Shown here piece by piece: positions 33,667 to 42,263 of a DNA stretch of 64,000 nucleotides. A model generated the notes under the pieces. That model searched no databases, was not told the DNA's origin, and worked only from the letters and a program-made list of their open reading frames with translations. The position numbers were made by a program, and so were the translations under genes. Numbering within the stretch: position 1 is the stretch's first letter; each line of letters starts with the position of its first letter. Source of the DNA: Caproiciproducens sp. NJN-50 (GTDB taxonomy: Bacteria > Bacillota > Clostridia > Oscillospirales > Acutalibacteraceae); the NCBI RefSeq assembly GCF_004103755.1, contig NZ_CP035283.1:1860001-1924000 (forward strand). The letters run 5' to 3'.

Positions 33667-34134
33667 ATGATGACAACGGAAGAGAAAATACTTGATTCTC
33701 AACAAATAGCCCTACCCTTACCTGACAGCATCGGGATAACTCAATCTTCGGGATTAGACCGGCACTGCGTGTTTTCCCAGCAGCGCAGCGACGAATATGC
33801 GCCGAACGAGGTGGTAAGCACAGAGAGCGCCCGGCAGTACAAGGACGCCACCGACCTTGTGTGTGAAAGAAGCGAAGCCGACGTGTCGGAAACCCATGCG
33901 CATCCCCATTGCGTCCGCAAGCTGATCCGGAGGCTGACTCCGCTGGAATGCGAACGGCTTCAGGGCTTTCCGGATCACTGGACAGACATTCCCGGCGCTT
34001 CGGACAGCGCCAGATACAAGGCGCTGGGCAACAGCGTGGCGATTCCCTGCGTGGAGCATGTGCTCCGGGGAGTCGCTTATTTTTTACGCAAATTCAAGGA
34101 GGAACCATCATGTACATCTATCCGGACAACCTGA
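33667..34134 (+). pseudogene. C5-cytosine methyltransferase remnant, right copy
   Basis: Starts at ATG 33667 after CTGGAGGTTTT. About 155 residues with RRLTPLECERLQGFPDHWT and the motif-X segment RYKALGNSVAIPC. Like the left copy it lacks the SAM-binding and PCQ motifs; it is shorter by a few residues in the variable middle (RSEADVSETHAHPH). The shared truncation shows the remnant was already shortened before duplication. Confidence 0.7.
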
Positions 34135-34379
34135 AATCCAAGGCGACGCTGTGGCTGTGGCAGCTCCGGGACATCGGGATCATCGGTGTCGGCCTGCTGA
34201 TCTCCGTGTTCGCGCTGGCGCAGCTCCGGTTTCTGCCTCCCATCGTCATCACGACCCTTTACGCGTTTCTGACCATCCGTTTCGACGATACCAGCATCCT
34301 CGACTTCATTAAAAACGCCTGCGCCTTCTTTTTCACAAGGCAGCAGGTCTACGAATGGGGGTATGGAAAACATGAATAA
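34110..34379 (+). CDS. PrgI/VirB3-like conjugation membrane protein, right copy
   Basis: 89 residues, about five substitutions from the left copy (for example LLISVFALAQLRFLPP). Two membrane segments. ATG follows AAGGAGGAACCATC. It overlaps the methyltransferase remnant's end and the 199-aa gene's start, as in the left copy. Confidence 0.68.
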   Translation: MYIYPDNLKSKATLWLWQLRDIGIIGVGLLISVFALAQLRFLPPIVITTLYAFLTIRFDDTSILDFIKNACAFFFTRQQVYEWGYGKHE

Positions 34380-34962
34380 GGCAGAGAAGAAAAACGCAAG
34401 GCAAAAACAGGTTACCCGCCAGCTCATCAACACGAAGGCCGTCACCGATTACAGCCTTGCGACCAACCGTGGCGACGAACTGGTGTATTTTATCATCAAG
34501 CCCACCAACATCTCAGTGCTTTCCGAGAAAAGCGTCTCGGCCCGGATCTACGCCTTGATGACCGTTCTCAAGGGCATCGCGGAGCTGGAATTTCTGTGCC
34601 TCAACAGCCGGGAGAATTTTGAGGATAACAAGCAGTTTCTCCGGGCACGGTTGGAGCAGGAAAACCTCCCGGCTGTGCGGCGGCTTCTTGAGCAGGATCT
34701 CTCCCAGCTCGACCGGATGCAGGTGCAGATGGCGACGTCCAGAGAGTTTCTGGTGGTGATCCGGCTCCGGAACGAAAAGCAGAGCGAGGTGTTCTCTTAC
34801 CTGAACCGTATAGAAAAAACCCTGCGTGAGCAGGGCTTTTCCACAAAACGCGCCGGCAAGGAGGACATCAAGCGCATTCTTGCCATTTATTTCGAGCAGA
34901 ATGTGACAACGGAAAAATTTGAGGACTACGACGGGGAGCGCTGGATCGTGCCAGAGGACTGA
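34363..34962 (+). CDS. Conjugation protein, VirB4-associated (199 aa), right copy
   Basis: 199 residues, nearly identical to the left copy (differences such as SEKSVSA and FLRARLEQENLPAVRRLLE). The start overlaps the PrgI-like stop. No virB4 follows here; the converging 240-aa gene ends five bases away and the ars-type operon lies beyond. If the left copy serves the operon, this one may be a spare or the result of an inversion-duplication. Confidence 0.6.
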   Translation: MENMNKAEKKNARQKQVTRQLINTKAVTDYSLATNRGDELVYFIIKPTNISVLSEKSVSARIYALMTVLKGIAELEFLCLNSRENFEDNKQFLRARLEQENLPAVRRLLEQDLSQLDRMQVQMATSREFLVVIRLRNEKQSEVFSYLNRIEKTLREQGFSTKRAGKEDIKRILAIYFEQNVTTEKFEDYDGERWIVPED

Positions 34963-34966
34963 CGGT

Positions 34967-35689
34967 TTATTTCAGCGTTTCGGAGCAGTCGTCCATCAGA
35001 AGCTGAAACATCTGTTTTCCCGTTTCGCTGTCCTCATAAACCAGGCTGTCCAGCAAGGCGCAGGAGAGCCCGTAGGAAAATCCCATGGAAGCGGGAACGG
35101 CAAGGAACTGCTCCTTCAGCATCCGGTTTAACCGCTCCATCAGGGGTTCCCTGACGACAGCGGAAATTCCGTCATACAGCATGTTCAGATCGGCATTCTG
35201 GAGAACTTCGGTGATGTTTTCCTTTTTATCCGACAGGAACCGGGACATGGCGTATTGGAGGAACTCCTCCGACAGCAGCGCGTAATGCCAGTTCACAACC
35301 GTAAACCGCTGCGCGGACTGATCCGGGCTCTCCTCGAAATGCTGCTTGACCTCCGGGTAAAAGGGATGCGTCTCCGCCTCCGCGTCGGTATCGGTCAGTT
35401 GGAACGAACGGTGCTTGTGTGGGGACGAATCTCCGGAGGCAGCATCCAGAGCGTAGAAGCACAGGTCTCTCAGTTCCGATGACGCCTCATAACCGTCAGA
35501 CACGGCCTCCTGACTGCAGGAAGCAATGACCGCCTGAAAGAAGCGGGACAGGTAGCTCTCGATCAGATATCCCTCCCCGCCGAGCTTCGTCCGGATCTCC
35601 GCGGCAAGCCGCAGGAGATCCGTGACGGAACCGGGCTGTTCCGCTTCCTTGGAGCCCAGCAGATCCTCCGAATTCTGAAAAAAGTTCAT
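34967..35689 (-). CDS. Unknown 240-aa ICE protein, right copy
   Basis: 240 residues from ATG 35689 (MNFFQNSEDLLGSKEAEQPG). The frame continues upstream through the leader, but the left copy and the hairpins argue that the leader is untranslated. No known domain. Hydrophilic, helical, with a conserved C-terminal FLAVPASMGFSYGLSCALLD. This copy has a normal start codon while the left one has ATA, so it is the more likely functional version. Confidence 0.58.
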   Translation of the reverse strand: MNFFQNSEDLLGSKEAEQPGSVTDLLRLAAEIRTKLGGEGYLIESYLSRFFQAVIASCSQEAVSDGYEASSELRDLCFYALDAASGDSSPHKHRSFQLTDTDAEAETHPFYPEVKQHFEESPDQSAQRFTVVNWHYALLSEEFLQYAMSRFLSDKKENITEVLQNADLNMLYDGISAVVREPLMERLNRMLKEQFLAVPASMGFSYGLSCALLDSLVYEDSETGKQMFQLLMDDCSETLK

Positions 35690-35694
35690 TTGTA

Positions 35695-35905
35695 CCCCGA
35701 CCTTTCTTTGAAGTCGGGAATCTCCGGCGCGTAAAAGCGCGTGCAAAGGTGGGGTTCCTCTGTCCACTCCCTTGCACGCGCGAAAGATTCTTCTTGTGCC
35801 GCCACAAAAAACAAGGTACAATAACCTTGTCGTGGCGCCGTTTACGGTTGTGCAGGGTGGCCTATTCACCTTTGCGCAGGGCTGATATGCTCGAATCATA
35901 TCAGC
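35695..35905 (-). promoter_or_regulatory. Structured leader of the 240-aa gene, right copy
   Basis: Contains GCTGATATG/CATATCAGC (35881-35889/35897-35905), a GCGCGTGCAA/TTGCACGCGC hairpin around 35735-35780, and the CCCGAC/GTCGGG hairpin next to the start, all shared with the left copy. Confidence 0.55.
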
Positions 35906-36094
35906 CTGCCATGACGCTTTTATTTTTCCGGGCAACTCCCGTTGATGTCTATATCAACTCTGATCAAAAGAAAAGTCAAGTTGAATCAAGGGAAAAGATA
36001 GAAAATTGAAAACTATACTTTCAGTTTCCCAGTATGCTCATAAGTTGAGCGTTAAGGAGTGCTCCTGAAACATAGCGAAATATTGCGAAACTCC

Positions 36095-37162
36095 TTAGGT
36101 AGTTTCTTCCTCGGTATAGCCACCGCCGATTGTCTCAAGGAAAATATTACGGAATGGCTCATCGAGCGTGGCGCAAACGAGTTGAGCCCAAACCTCGGTG
36201 CTGAGGTTGCCGCCTTTTACGCACCAGACTTTATAGTGCTCGTCGGCGTACTCTCCGATGGAGATTCCGGTCTGCTGTTCGGCATCACGGTATTTTAATT
36301 CAAAGACGTCCCTGGTGTACTGATTAACAGAGAAGTCGATATGCTCGAATTTTTCAAGCGACGGATAGTACGTCCCGTGTAGGTAATTTGTCATTATAAC
36401 CGGTTCAGTACCGACGAAAATATCAGGGTTCCATATTTGCTCGACATTCAGATGATACAGCTCTGTACCGTTTTCAATAGCTTTCTTTATATATAAAAGT
36501 ATTCGATGATTCGTCTTAGGATCGTAGTGGATAATCGTTTCTTTTCCGCGTCGGAGCTGCTCGGAAATATTCTCGAAGTTCAAGGTGATCCCACGATATT
36601 TCTGAGCGTCCCAAGTTGCGGTCCCGACCATTTGTGAATATGGGACGGCGAGATTATTGTCACATCGCGTGAGTATTCTTGCTGGCGGTTTTATGTGCTG
36701 CATTATCTCTATTGTGTTCGGCGCTTCGGGGTTAATACTTCCGATAGACGTATCAAGGAAGATATTGTAGAGATAGTACTTATCGTTCAACCTGAAGCCC
36801 TGCCTTAAAAATTCCGTATCCGTCACATCAGTCAGTCCATATTTGTCATGCGGCAGTTCGATACGCTCATGGCTGAGTATTTCGTCAACATCGTAAATCC
36901 GATAAACACATTCTTCAACAAGCCGGCAGATAAAAGCGCATATGAGGCGATCTATATCAACATCGAAATTATCAGCATAGGTTATCTTTCCGTCAGCGGC
37001 TTCCATGACGGCAGTTTCATGAGCAAACTGTCCGGTCCCACGGTATTTTATGATCTTTCCGGCTGTTGCAAGGTATATAAGGTCACCACCGCCGTTCTTG
37101 GTTTCGGGCCGGAAGCAAAAGCAGAGCAACTCTTCGATATTAAGATCGGCGGCTTCAAACAT
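36095..37162 (-). CDS. Unknown 355-aa protein in the ArsR/permease operon
   Basis: 355 residues from ATG 37162, which overlaps the end of the Fe-S protein gene (tATGTTTGA). No family recognised. The sequence is acidic, soluble, without repeats; Cys residues cluster near the N-terminus (LLCFCFRPETK) and single Cys occur later. The position as last gene of the ArsR-controlled operon suggests a role linked to the permease, but nothing in the sequence shows what. Confidence 0.55.
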   Translation of the reverse strand: MFEAADLNIEELLCFCFRPETKNGGGDLIYLATAGKIIKYRGTGQFAHETAVMEAADGKITYADNFDVDIDRLICAFICRLVEECVYRIYDVDEILSHERIELPHDKYGLTDVTDTEFLRQGFRLNDKYYLYNIFLDTSIGSINPEAPNTIEIMQHIKPPARILTRCDNNLAVPYSQMVGTATWDAQKYRGITLNFENISEQLRRGKETIIHYDPKTNHRILLYIKKAIENGTELYHLNVEQIWNPDIFVGTEPVIMTNYLHGTYYPSLEKFEHIDFSVNQYTRDVFELKYRDAEQQTGISIGEYADEHYKVWCVKGGNLSTEVWAQLVCATLDEPFRNIFLETIGGGYTEEETT

Positions 37163-37574
37163 ACTCGATATCAAAACCGGCAAGCCGCAGCGCGGGGGTA
37201 ATCGTCTCCATTACTTCATCAAGCACAGTGTCCGTTCCGATGCAGCGGTTACAGGTATGCAAATCAAGATAGAGATACTCAACGACAATCTTCTTTTCAG
37301 AAGATGTGTCGCATCCGCAGGAACAGCCGTCTCCCTCAGATTCCTGTGCGCCGTTCGGCGGTGTCCAGCCGGTATCGTCGCCAACATAGGTAATCGCACC
37401 AACCGGACAGCTGTTCCCGCAGCCGTGACAATGGTCAATGCAGGCCTCCGGATTTTTTATGACGGGTGACGGAGCCTTTGAGGGATCATAGACACCGTGA
37501 GGACACGTTGCACTACAGGTGCCGCACTCCGCGCAGGTGAGATAATCAATAACTGGATACCATGTCTTTGCCAT
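37155..37574 (-). CDS. Ferredoxin-like protein with partial DUF2703/thioredoxin-like end
   Basis: 139 residues. Two Fe-S motifs: CAECGTCSATCPHGVY and CIDHCHGCGNSCPVGAI. After a Cys-rich linker (CSCGCD) comes YLYLDLHTCNRCIGTDTVL, the CxxC start of a DUF2703-type thioredoxin-like domain. The domain stops after about 45 residues where family members go on for ~60 more, so the gene may be truncated. Such proteins accompany arsenic-type permeases in clostridia. Confidence 0.68.
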   Translation of the reverse strand: MAKTWYPVIDYLTCAECGTCSATCPHGVYDPSKAPSPVIKNPEACIDHCHGCGNSCPVGAITYVGDDTGWTPPNGAQESEGDGCSCGCDTSSEKKIVVEYLYLDLHTCNRCIGTDTVLDEVMETITPALRLAGFDIEYV

Positions 37575-37587
37575 AATACTTTCCTCC

Positions 37588-38601
37588 CTATATGATAAAT
37601 GCCTGAATCGTGTTAAAGAAGTAGCCTACAAGAATAATGCCTATGGTACAGATACCGATGAACAGTGCCAGCAGCTTCGGCTTGACTGCTTTGCGGAGCA
37701 TGATCATGGACGGCAGTGACAGCGTGGTAACGGCCATCATAAATGAAAGTATCGTGCCAAGTTGCGCCCCTTTGTATAACAGTGCCTCCGCAATCGGAAT
37801 GGTGCCAAAGATGTCGGCGTACATTGGAACACCGATCAGGGTTGCCAGAACAACGCCAAAGGGATTTTTGCTTCCCAGAACAAGTGAAACCCATTCTTCA
37901 GGAATCCAGTTGTGGATAATTGCACCGATGCCCACGCCTATTAAAATATAGGGAAACACCTTTTTGAAGGTGGACAACATCTGCTCCTTAGCATAAACCA
38001 ACCGGTCTTTTTTGGTCAGGTCCGGCGATTCAATGTCCACGCTGCCCGCTGACAGGATAAAGCTCTCAACATACCGCTCCATATGCAGCTTCTCAATAAT
38101 CGTGCCTCCGACGACTGCGACGATTAGACCAACAATTACATAAATAATTGCTACCTTTGCGCCGAAAATGCTCATCAGCAGAAGCAGCGATCCGAGATCC
38201 ACCATTGGGGAAGATATCAGGAACGAAAACGTTACCCCAACCGGAAGCCCTGCGGATGTAAACCCAATGAACAGCGGTATAGAGGAACAAGAGCAGAATG
38301 GTGTTACCGTACCAAGAAGCGCCGAAATGCAGTTTGCCCAAACACCATGGAAACGACCGAGAATCCGTTTACTGCGCTCCGGTGGGAAGTAACTTTGGAT
38401 ATAACTGATGAGAAAAATCAGAGAACACAGAAGTATCGTAATCTTGATTACATCGTACAGGAAAAATTCAATGCTTCCACCCAGCCGTGCCGACGTATCA
38501 AGTCCAATAGCGGATAGGCCTCTTCCAATCATCCCATCCAGCCATTTCATGGCAAGAACTTGATACTGGAAGAAATCCCAAATTGTTTTTAGTATTTGCA
38601 T
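37588..38601 (-). CDS. DUF318/ArsP-type permease
   Basis: 337 residues, about eight membrane segments in two halves separated by a cytoplasmic loop (DIESPDLTKKDRLVYAKEQM). The motif FCSCSSIPLFIGFTSAGLP is the Cys-containing pore signature of DUF318/ArsP permeases; the second half has IGVPMYADIFGTIP. ArsP exports trivalent organoarsenicals in some bacteria; the substrate here is inferred as a metalloid because of the ArsR regulator. An ArsR-type operator lies before it. Confidence 0.8.
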   Translation of the reverse strand: MQILKTIWDFFQYQVLAMKWLDGMIGRGLSAIGLDTSARLGGSIEFFLYDVIKITILLCSLIFLISYIQSYFPPERSKRILGRFHGVWANCISALLGTVTPFCSCSSIPLFIGFTSAGLPVGVTFSFLISSPMVDLGSLLLLMSIFGAKVAIIYVIVGLIVAVVGGTIIEKLHMERYVESFILSAGSVDIESPDLTKKDRLVYAKEQMLSTFKKVFPYILIGVGIGAIIHNWIPEEWVSLVLGSKNPFGVVLATLIGVPMYADIFGTIPIAEALLYKGAQLGTILSFMMAVTTLSLPSMIMLRKAVKPKLLALFIGICTIGIILVGYFFNTIQAFII

Positions 38602-38636
38602 TGGATAAAAACCTCACTTTCGATAAAAGGACAATT

Positions 38637-38656
38637 ATATCAAATAATTTTGATGT
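38637..38656 (-). promoter_or_regulatory. ArsR-type operator before the permease gene
   Basis: ATATCAAATAATTTTGATGT: inverted repeat ATCAAA/TTTGAT around TAAT. Nearly the same as the site before arsR at 39018-39037. Confidence 0.65.
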
Positions 38657-38679
38657 ATCCTGCTCTTAAAAAGCCATCA

Positions 38680-39006
38680 TCAGGATGGCTTTTTCGATGC
38701 ACAACAGATTTTTTCTTCTGTAGCCGCATTCGGCGTTGTCAGTTCTTTCAGTAGAGTACCAGCATAAGCGCTGCCCTTTTCGCTGATTTTGTAATGCGTC
38801 CATTTGCCTTCCTGCCGACTCTCCACAATACCCGATTCAATCAGAATCTTCATGTGGTAAGAAAGTCCCGACTGCCCCAAGTCCAGCTGCTCCAGCAAAA
38901 CGCAGGCACATTTCTCCCCGCCGCGCAGAAGTTTGAGTATTCTTAAACGTTTTTCGTCGCAAAATGCCTTGAACACTTTTGCCTGTTCTTCATAAATGGT
39001 TGCCAA
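38680..39006 (-). CDS. arsR: ArsR-family metal-responsive repressor
   Basis: 108 residues with the ArsR winged-helix: CDEKRLRILKLLRGGEKCAC and GQSGLSYHMKILIESGIVES. The helix-3-type cysteines are represented by EKCACVLLE, and CCASKKPS ends the protein. It would release DNA on binding As(III)-like ions. Two copies of its probable operator flank the gene, one at its own promoter and one in front of the permease. Confidence 0.85.
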   Translation of the reverse strand: MATIYEEQAKVFKAFCDEKRLRILKLLRGGEKCACVLLEQLDLGQSGLSYHMKILIESGIVESRQEGKWTHYKISEKGSAYAGTLLKELTTPNAATEEKICCASKKPS

Positions 39007-39017
39007 ATTATCACCTC

Positions 39018-39037
39018 ATATCAAAATTATTTGATAT
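39018..39037 (-). promoter_or_regulatory. ArsR-type operator before arsR
   Basis: Perfect inverted repeat ATATCAAA-ATTA-TTTGATAT (39018-39037), ten bases upstream of the arsR start. Confidence 0.72.
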
Positions 39038-39354
39038 GCCACTAGTATATGCGTCAAATCAAGTTTTGTCAATATGAAAATGTTCCTTTTTGATGGATAC
39101 CGCCTTTTTACAAGTTTATAAGCAATTATGCACAAGGTATTCTCTACTGTAGCTCGTCGAAAAGGCTTATGCTACTTATATGCAACGACGCCAACCACAG
39201 GTAAAATAATTTACAGGAGTATATCCATGGGTATCATATGCCCACTGGTATGCTCTTTTTTCTGCACATAATCATGTTGCGTTGCCGAGTTCCCCCCCAA
39301 TCGTTCTTAATTTCTAAATTTCTGCAATCACAAAATGGAGAACAAGCCTATGGT
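39038..39354. other. Intergenic stretch, no gene seen
   Basis: AT-rich sequence between arsR and the second element-end module. It must hold the arsR promoter on the minus strand. I see no coding pattern and no strong hairpin. Confidence 0.5.
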
Positions 39355-39486
39355 GCAATATATCTGTTTTTTAATAGTAAAAGTGAGCGTCAGTTGTCCA
39401 GAGACACCAGCATGCCACAGCGGACGATTCACGACAGAAAGGTAAAAAGCCCTGACAAAATTAAAAAAATTTATGGAAAAGTAAAA
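39355..39486 (+). pseudogene. Sigma-region-4-like gene remnant (3' end only)
   Basis: The stretch encoding KSERQLSRDTSMPQRTIHDRKV corresponds to the last third of the gene at 1-372. The upstream two thirds are missing, and the frame slips near 39455-39485 relative to copy 1. It marks the left edge of the second element-end module. Confidence 0.7.
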
Positions 39487-39501
39487 ATTTTTCCGCTCAA
39501 T

Positions 39502-39538
39502 CCCCTCACTCAACGGGTAAGTAAGTGAGGGGGTTTTT
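39502..39538 (+). terminator. Terminator after sigma remnant
   Basis: CCCCTCACT (39502-39510) with AGTGAGGGG (39524-39532), then TTTTT. Same as 389-425. Confidence 0.82.
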
Positions 39539-39544
39539 GTATTC

Positions 39545-39990
39545 CCTCATTGTTCCTTGAAAATTTCATATCCGGCAGTATAAATACATGATCTGTCCGG
39601 CCGTGATGAGCGGCAGCGACAATGACGGGCGCGCCAAGACTACCTGCGGATGGGTGACAGACATCCGTCGAACCGATGGCATCGAAGGCGACGAGCGGCA
39701 AAGCCCGGTCATAAAGCAGCCCGTAGTGGGTTGTTTCGCAATGAAACGGACAGTGCCAACGCTACTTCCGTCCAGCCACAGACTCAAGCAATGGGGGCGG
39801 CTCGCAGAGATCCTGGGAGAGGTGAAATTCCTATGGCGTTTGCTTAACCGGCAAACCGTTTATGCTGCCGCCCACGCTTCGGGAAGCAGTGCCGAATAGA
39901 AGCATTGAAATGAAGAACAAGCAGATTGTTTGATCTTAGAAACTACGCGGCAGGGAAAGTACGCCCTGCCGCGCCCTTGTAAGATCAAAC
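39545..39990 (+). ncRNA. Conserved structured untranslated block, copy 2
   Basis: Nearly identical to 434-899. The 3' outer stem is GTTTGATCTT (39928-39937) with AAGATCAAAC (39981-39990), enclosing CGCGGCAGGG/CCCTGCCGCG (39946-39955/39964-39973). Against copy 1 the outer stem has a C-G to T-A double change, and C39837-G39858 replaces T-A next to the GTTTGC/GCAAAC helix. The small CCCGC/GCGGG hairpin of copy 1 is missing. Conservation with paired changes supports function as RNA. Confidence 0.7.
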
Positions 39991-40024
39991 CGCATTCACA
40001 AAGGACGGAGGTAAAATATTATAT

Positions 40025-40411
40025 ATGGAACAGAAAAAAAGAGCATGGCTGTACTGCCGCATCGACGCTCCGGAGGATGCTCATGGTGCCTTGAAGGGAC
40101 AGCGAAGGGAGCTTTTGGATTATGCGGAACAGATGGACCTTGAAATCGCGGGGGTGTCTGAAGATCTCGGCAGCGGGCTGAATTTTGATCGTGCCGGCCT
40201 TATGGAAGTCATGAAGGCGGCCGGAGATGGAAAAATGGATGTGCTGCTGGTAAGAAGGCTGGACTGTCTTGGGCGAGACACCGTAAAAATGCTTGAATTT
40301 CTCCAGGGCTTGGATCAGTTGGGCATCAAGCTTTATTCGCCATTGGAAGGCGAAATCAGGTTGCTCAAAGATATAGAAGCGATCCATGGGCTTACCATGG
40401 GCACGGAATAG
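40025..40411 (+). CDS. Stand-alone serine-recombinase domain lacking catalytic serine, copy 2
   Basis: 128 residues, roughly 70% like the protein at 930-1316. YCRIDAPEDAHG again has Asp in place of the nucleophilic Ser, and LDCLGRDTVKML keeps the GRD arginine. Both copies stay open while diverging, so the inactive domain is under selection as a protein. The 51-aa gene starts 11 bases downstream. Confidence 0.75.
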   Translation: MEQKKRAWLYCRIDAPEDAHGALKGQRRELLDYAEQMDLEIAGVSEDLGSGLNFDRAGLMEVMKAAGDGKMDVLLVRRLDCLGRDTVKMLEFLQGLDQLGIKLYSPLEGEIRLLKDIEAIHGLTMGTE

Positions 40412-40422
40412 GAGGCCTCGCT

Positions 40423-40578
40423 ATGAATACAACTCAACAGGATAAGAAGGTAGAAACCATAAAAATCCAGATAAATGGAATACCTGTTACCTTGTTTTTT
40501 GCTCCGGAACCGAACAAAGAAGCGGCTGATTTCATAAAAAAGGCATTGATAAATGCTTATGTAATTAGGACTGCGTAA
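40423..40578 (+). CDS. 51-aa TnpW-like small protein, copy 2
   Basis: Starts at ATG 40423 after AGGAGG and has the same length as 1328-1483. Core TIKIQINGIPVTLFFAPEPN, then the identical KEAADFIKKALINAY. Conservative changes (V/I, L/F) between copies point to a maintained protein. Confidence 0.6.
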   Translation: MNTTQQDKKVETIKIQINGIPVTLFFAPEPNKEAADFIKKALINAYVIRTA

Positions 40579-40596
40579 TTTCAAAACATAACTTAA

Positions 40597-40766
40597 AGGC
40601 GGTTTTTTCTAATGCCAATATGCGAAAAACACAGCTATTTATATAGCTTTCTCCTGCTTTGTGTGAGATAATGTCGTTGGCGAAAAAGCCATCGGTACCT
40701 TGACAATTTCATATATCAAGTGTCCGGTCTCTCACACAATATTTTATATGAGAGGACGGATACAAA
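40597..40766 (+). promoter_or_regulatory. Region before large serine recombinase, copy 2 (empty IS5 site)
   Basis: Same hairpins and TTGTGTGAGA/TCTCACACAA inverted repeat as 2660-2813, with TTGACA near 40700. ttttttctaatgcc here is the uninterrupted target of the IS5 element in copy 1. Confidence 0.5.
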
Positions 40767-41336
40767 ATGGCTGAAAGAGTTTATTGTTTATACAGAGTTT
40801 CTACTGCCAAACAGGTAGACCACGATGAGCAGAATCAGGCTGATATCCCTATGCAGAGGAAAGCATGCCGTGAATTCGCGGAGCGTATGGGTTGGACCAT
40901 CGTTCGTGAGGAACAGGAAACCGGCGTTTCCGGATATAAGGTCAGCGCAGCAGACCGCGATAAACTTCAACTTATTAAAGAACATGCCGAAAAAGGAAAA
41001 TTCGATATTTTATTAGTATTTATGTTTGACCGACTCGGCAGAAAATCTGACGAAACGCCATTTGTAGTTGAATGGTTTGCAAAAAAAGGAATCAAGGTAT
41101 GGAGCGTCAACGAGGGAGAACAGCGGTTTGAATCACATACGGATCGCCTGACAAACTACATCCGCTTCTGGCAGGCCGACGGAGAAAGCCAGAAAACCTC
41201 CATAAGAACCAAAACAGCTCTCGGGCAGATGGTTCAGGAGGGACGCTTCCGCGGTGGCACGCCTCCGTATGGCTACCACCTTGAAAAAAGCGGCATCATC
41301 AACAAGCGCAAGCACGAAGTGAACAAATTAACATAA
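40767..41336 (+). pseudogene. Large serine recombinase, truncated to the N-terminal 187 residues
   Basis: MAERVYCLYRVSTAKQVDHD through RGGTPPYGYHLEKS matches 2814-3375 closely; similarity ends at about 41327 (KHEVNK) and a stop follows. The catalytic domain with Ser12 is whole but the recombinase, zinc-ribbon and C-terminal domains are gone. The break joins it tail-to-tail to the yxeA-like remnant, so this element end was cut by a later rearrangement. Confidence 0.82.
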
Positions 41337-41726
41337 TATTGTTAGATTATAAAAAATATCTATAACTAAATTGGACAGTTCAGATAAACGCTTTTTACTG
41401 TTTCGGGTAAATCCTTCATATTCTTCCCAACTGATGACGCCGCGTACAGGCATAACTTCCAATTTTAGATAAGCACCTTCCCGCAGCTCACGGCTTGTTT
41501 TGAAGGAAAGGCTTTTCATATTCCCATCTGCATCGTAAGTATCGAGATGATATTCATAACTGCCCGCGCCGCTCGAAGCTGCTGTTGTCTGTTCTTTAAC
41601 ACGGTTGTTATCAACCATCGTATAATAAACGGTGCTGTGATCGTCGTTGCACAGGTACAAGAACGACGCACCCGCCGCAAGCACCAATACCACAGCCGGT
41701 ATGATCAGTATTTTCTTTTTTATGAT
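41328..41726 (-). pseudogene. YxeA-family secreted protein, damaged at both ends
   Basis: The frame with VVLVLAAGASFLYL (signal/membrane segment), YHLDTYDADGNMKSLSFKTS, LREGAYLKLEVMPVRGVISW matches YxeA/DUF1093 proteins. Its natural N-terminus (IIKKKILIIP) follows a TGA with no start in frame, suggesting a one-base shift, and its C-terminus runs into the junction with the recombinase fragment. Part of an ABC/lipoprotein/YxeA group. Confidence 0.6.
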
Positions 41727-42241
41727 TCATTTGCTTCTATTTTCGCATCCGTTATCGTAAGCTCCACGGAACCTTTTAGCCCGTCGCCGGTGATTCCAAA
41801 ATAGTTTCCGCCCTCCGGCAGTTCAACAGTATCCGAATATTCGCCGGAACCCTCAAGAAGAACCACAGGGTCATCGTCACCACTGAGCCAGAATAACTGA
41901 GCGGTTCCATTTTTAACATCAAATGCACAGGTAATGACCACAGAATTACCGCTTTCCCGCTCGATAGAAGTGTTTCCAAATAAATACTCCGCTCCGGTGA
42001 AACTTTTATAATCAGCCTTGTAGGTTCCTACATAGTTGTCAGCACCGAATTCGCGGTCGCCTTTCAGAAAAATTCTTTTTGTGAGTGTGGCTTTCCCGGC
42101 AGACTGGATCACGTCATTATAAGTATCCAGCACCTTGTCCTTATCAATGTTATTCAATAAAGAACAGCCCGCCGCGCCAAGTATCAGACAGGAAGCAACT
42201 GCTATCAGCCCGAATTTGATAACCGATTTTGCTATTTTCAT
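41720..42241 (-). CDS. Lipoprotein of a bacteriocin-type ABC operon
   Basis: 173 residues from ATG 42241, which has AGGAGG eight bases upstream (an in-frame ATG at 42247 is too close to it). Signal peptide with lipobox LGAAGCS. The mature part is beta-rich and has no assigned catalytic site. It follows an ABC-2 permease gene and precedes a YxeA-like gene, a set seen in clostridial immunity/stress ABC operons. Confidence 0.65.
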   Translation of the reverse strand: MKIAKSVIKFGLIAVASCLILGAAGCSLLNNIDKDKVLDTYNDVIQSAGKATLTKRIFLKGDREFGADNYVGTYKADYKSFTGAEYLFGNTSIERESGNSVVITCAFDVKNGTAQLFWLSGDDDPVVLLEGSGEYSDTVELPEGGNYFGITGDGLKGSVELTITDAKIEANES

Positions 42242-42263
42242 CAGCATAACCTCCTGTTTTGAA

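Larger units (their letters stand above)
33638..35980. repeat. Inverted duplication, right copy (~2.34 kb)
   Basis: Reverse complement of 21396-23757 with scattered differences. Both copies carry methyltransferase remnant, PrgI-like, 199-aa and 240-aa genes. To the right the sequence changes to the ArsR/permease region. Confidence 0.85.

Noticed and set aside
41693..41730. Normal start for the yxeA-like gene at an ATG near 41729
   Set aside because: That ATG is in a different frame from the conserved protein; the gene is treated as damaged.
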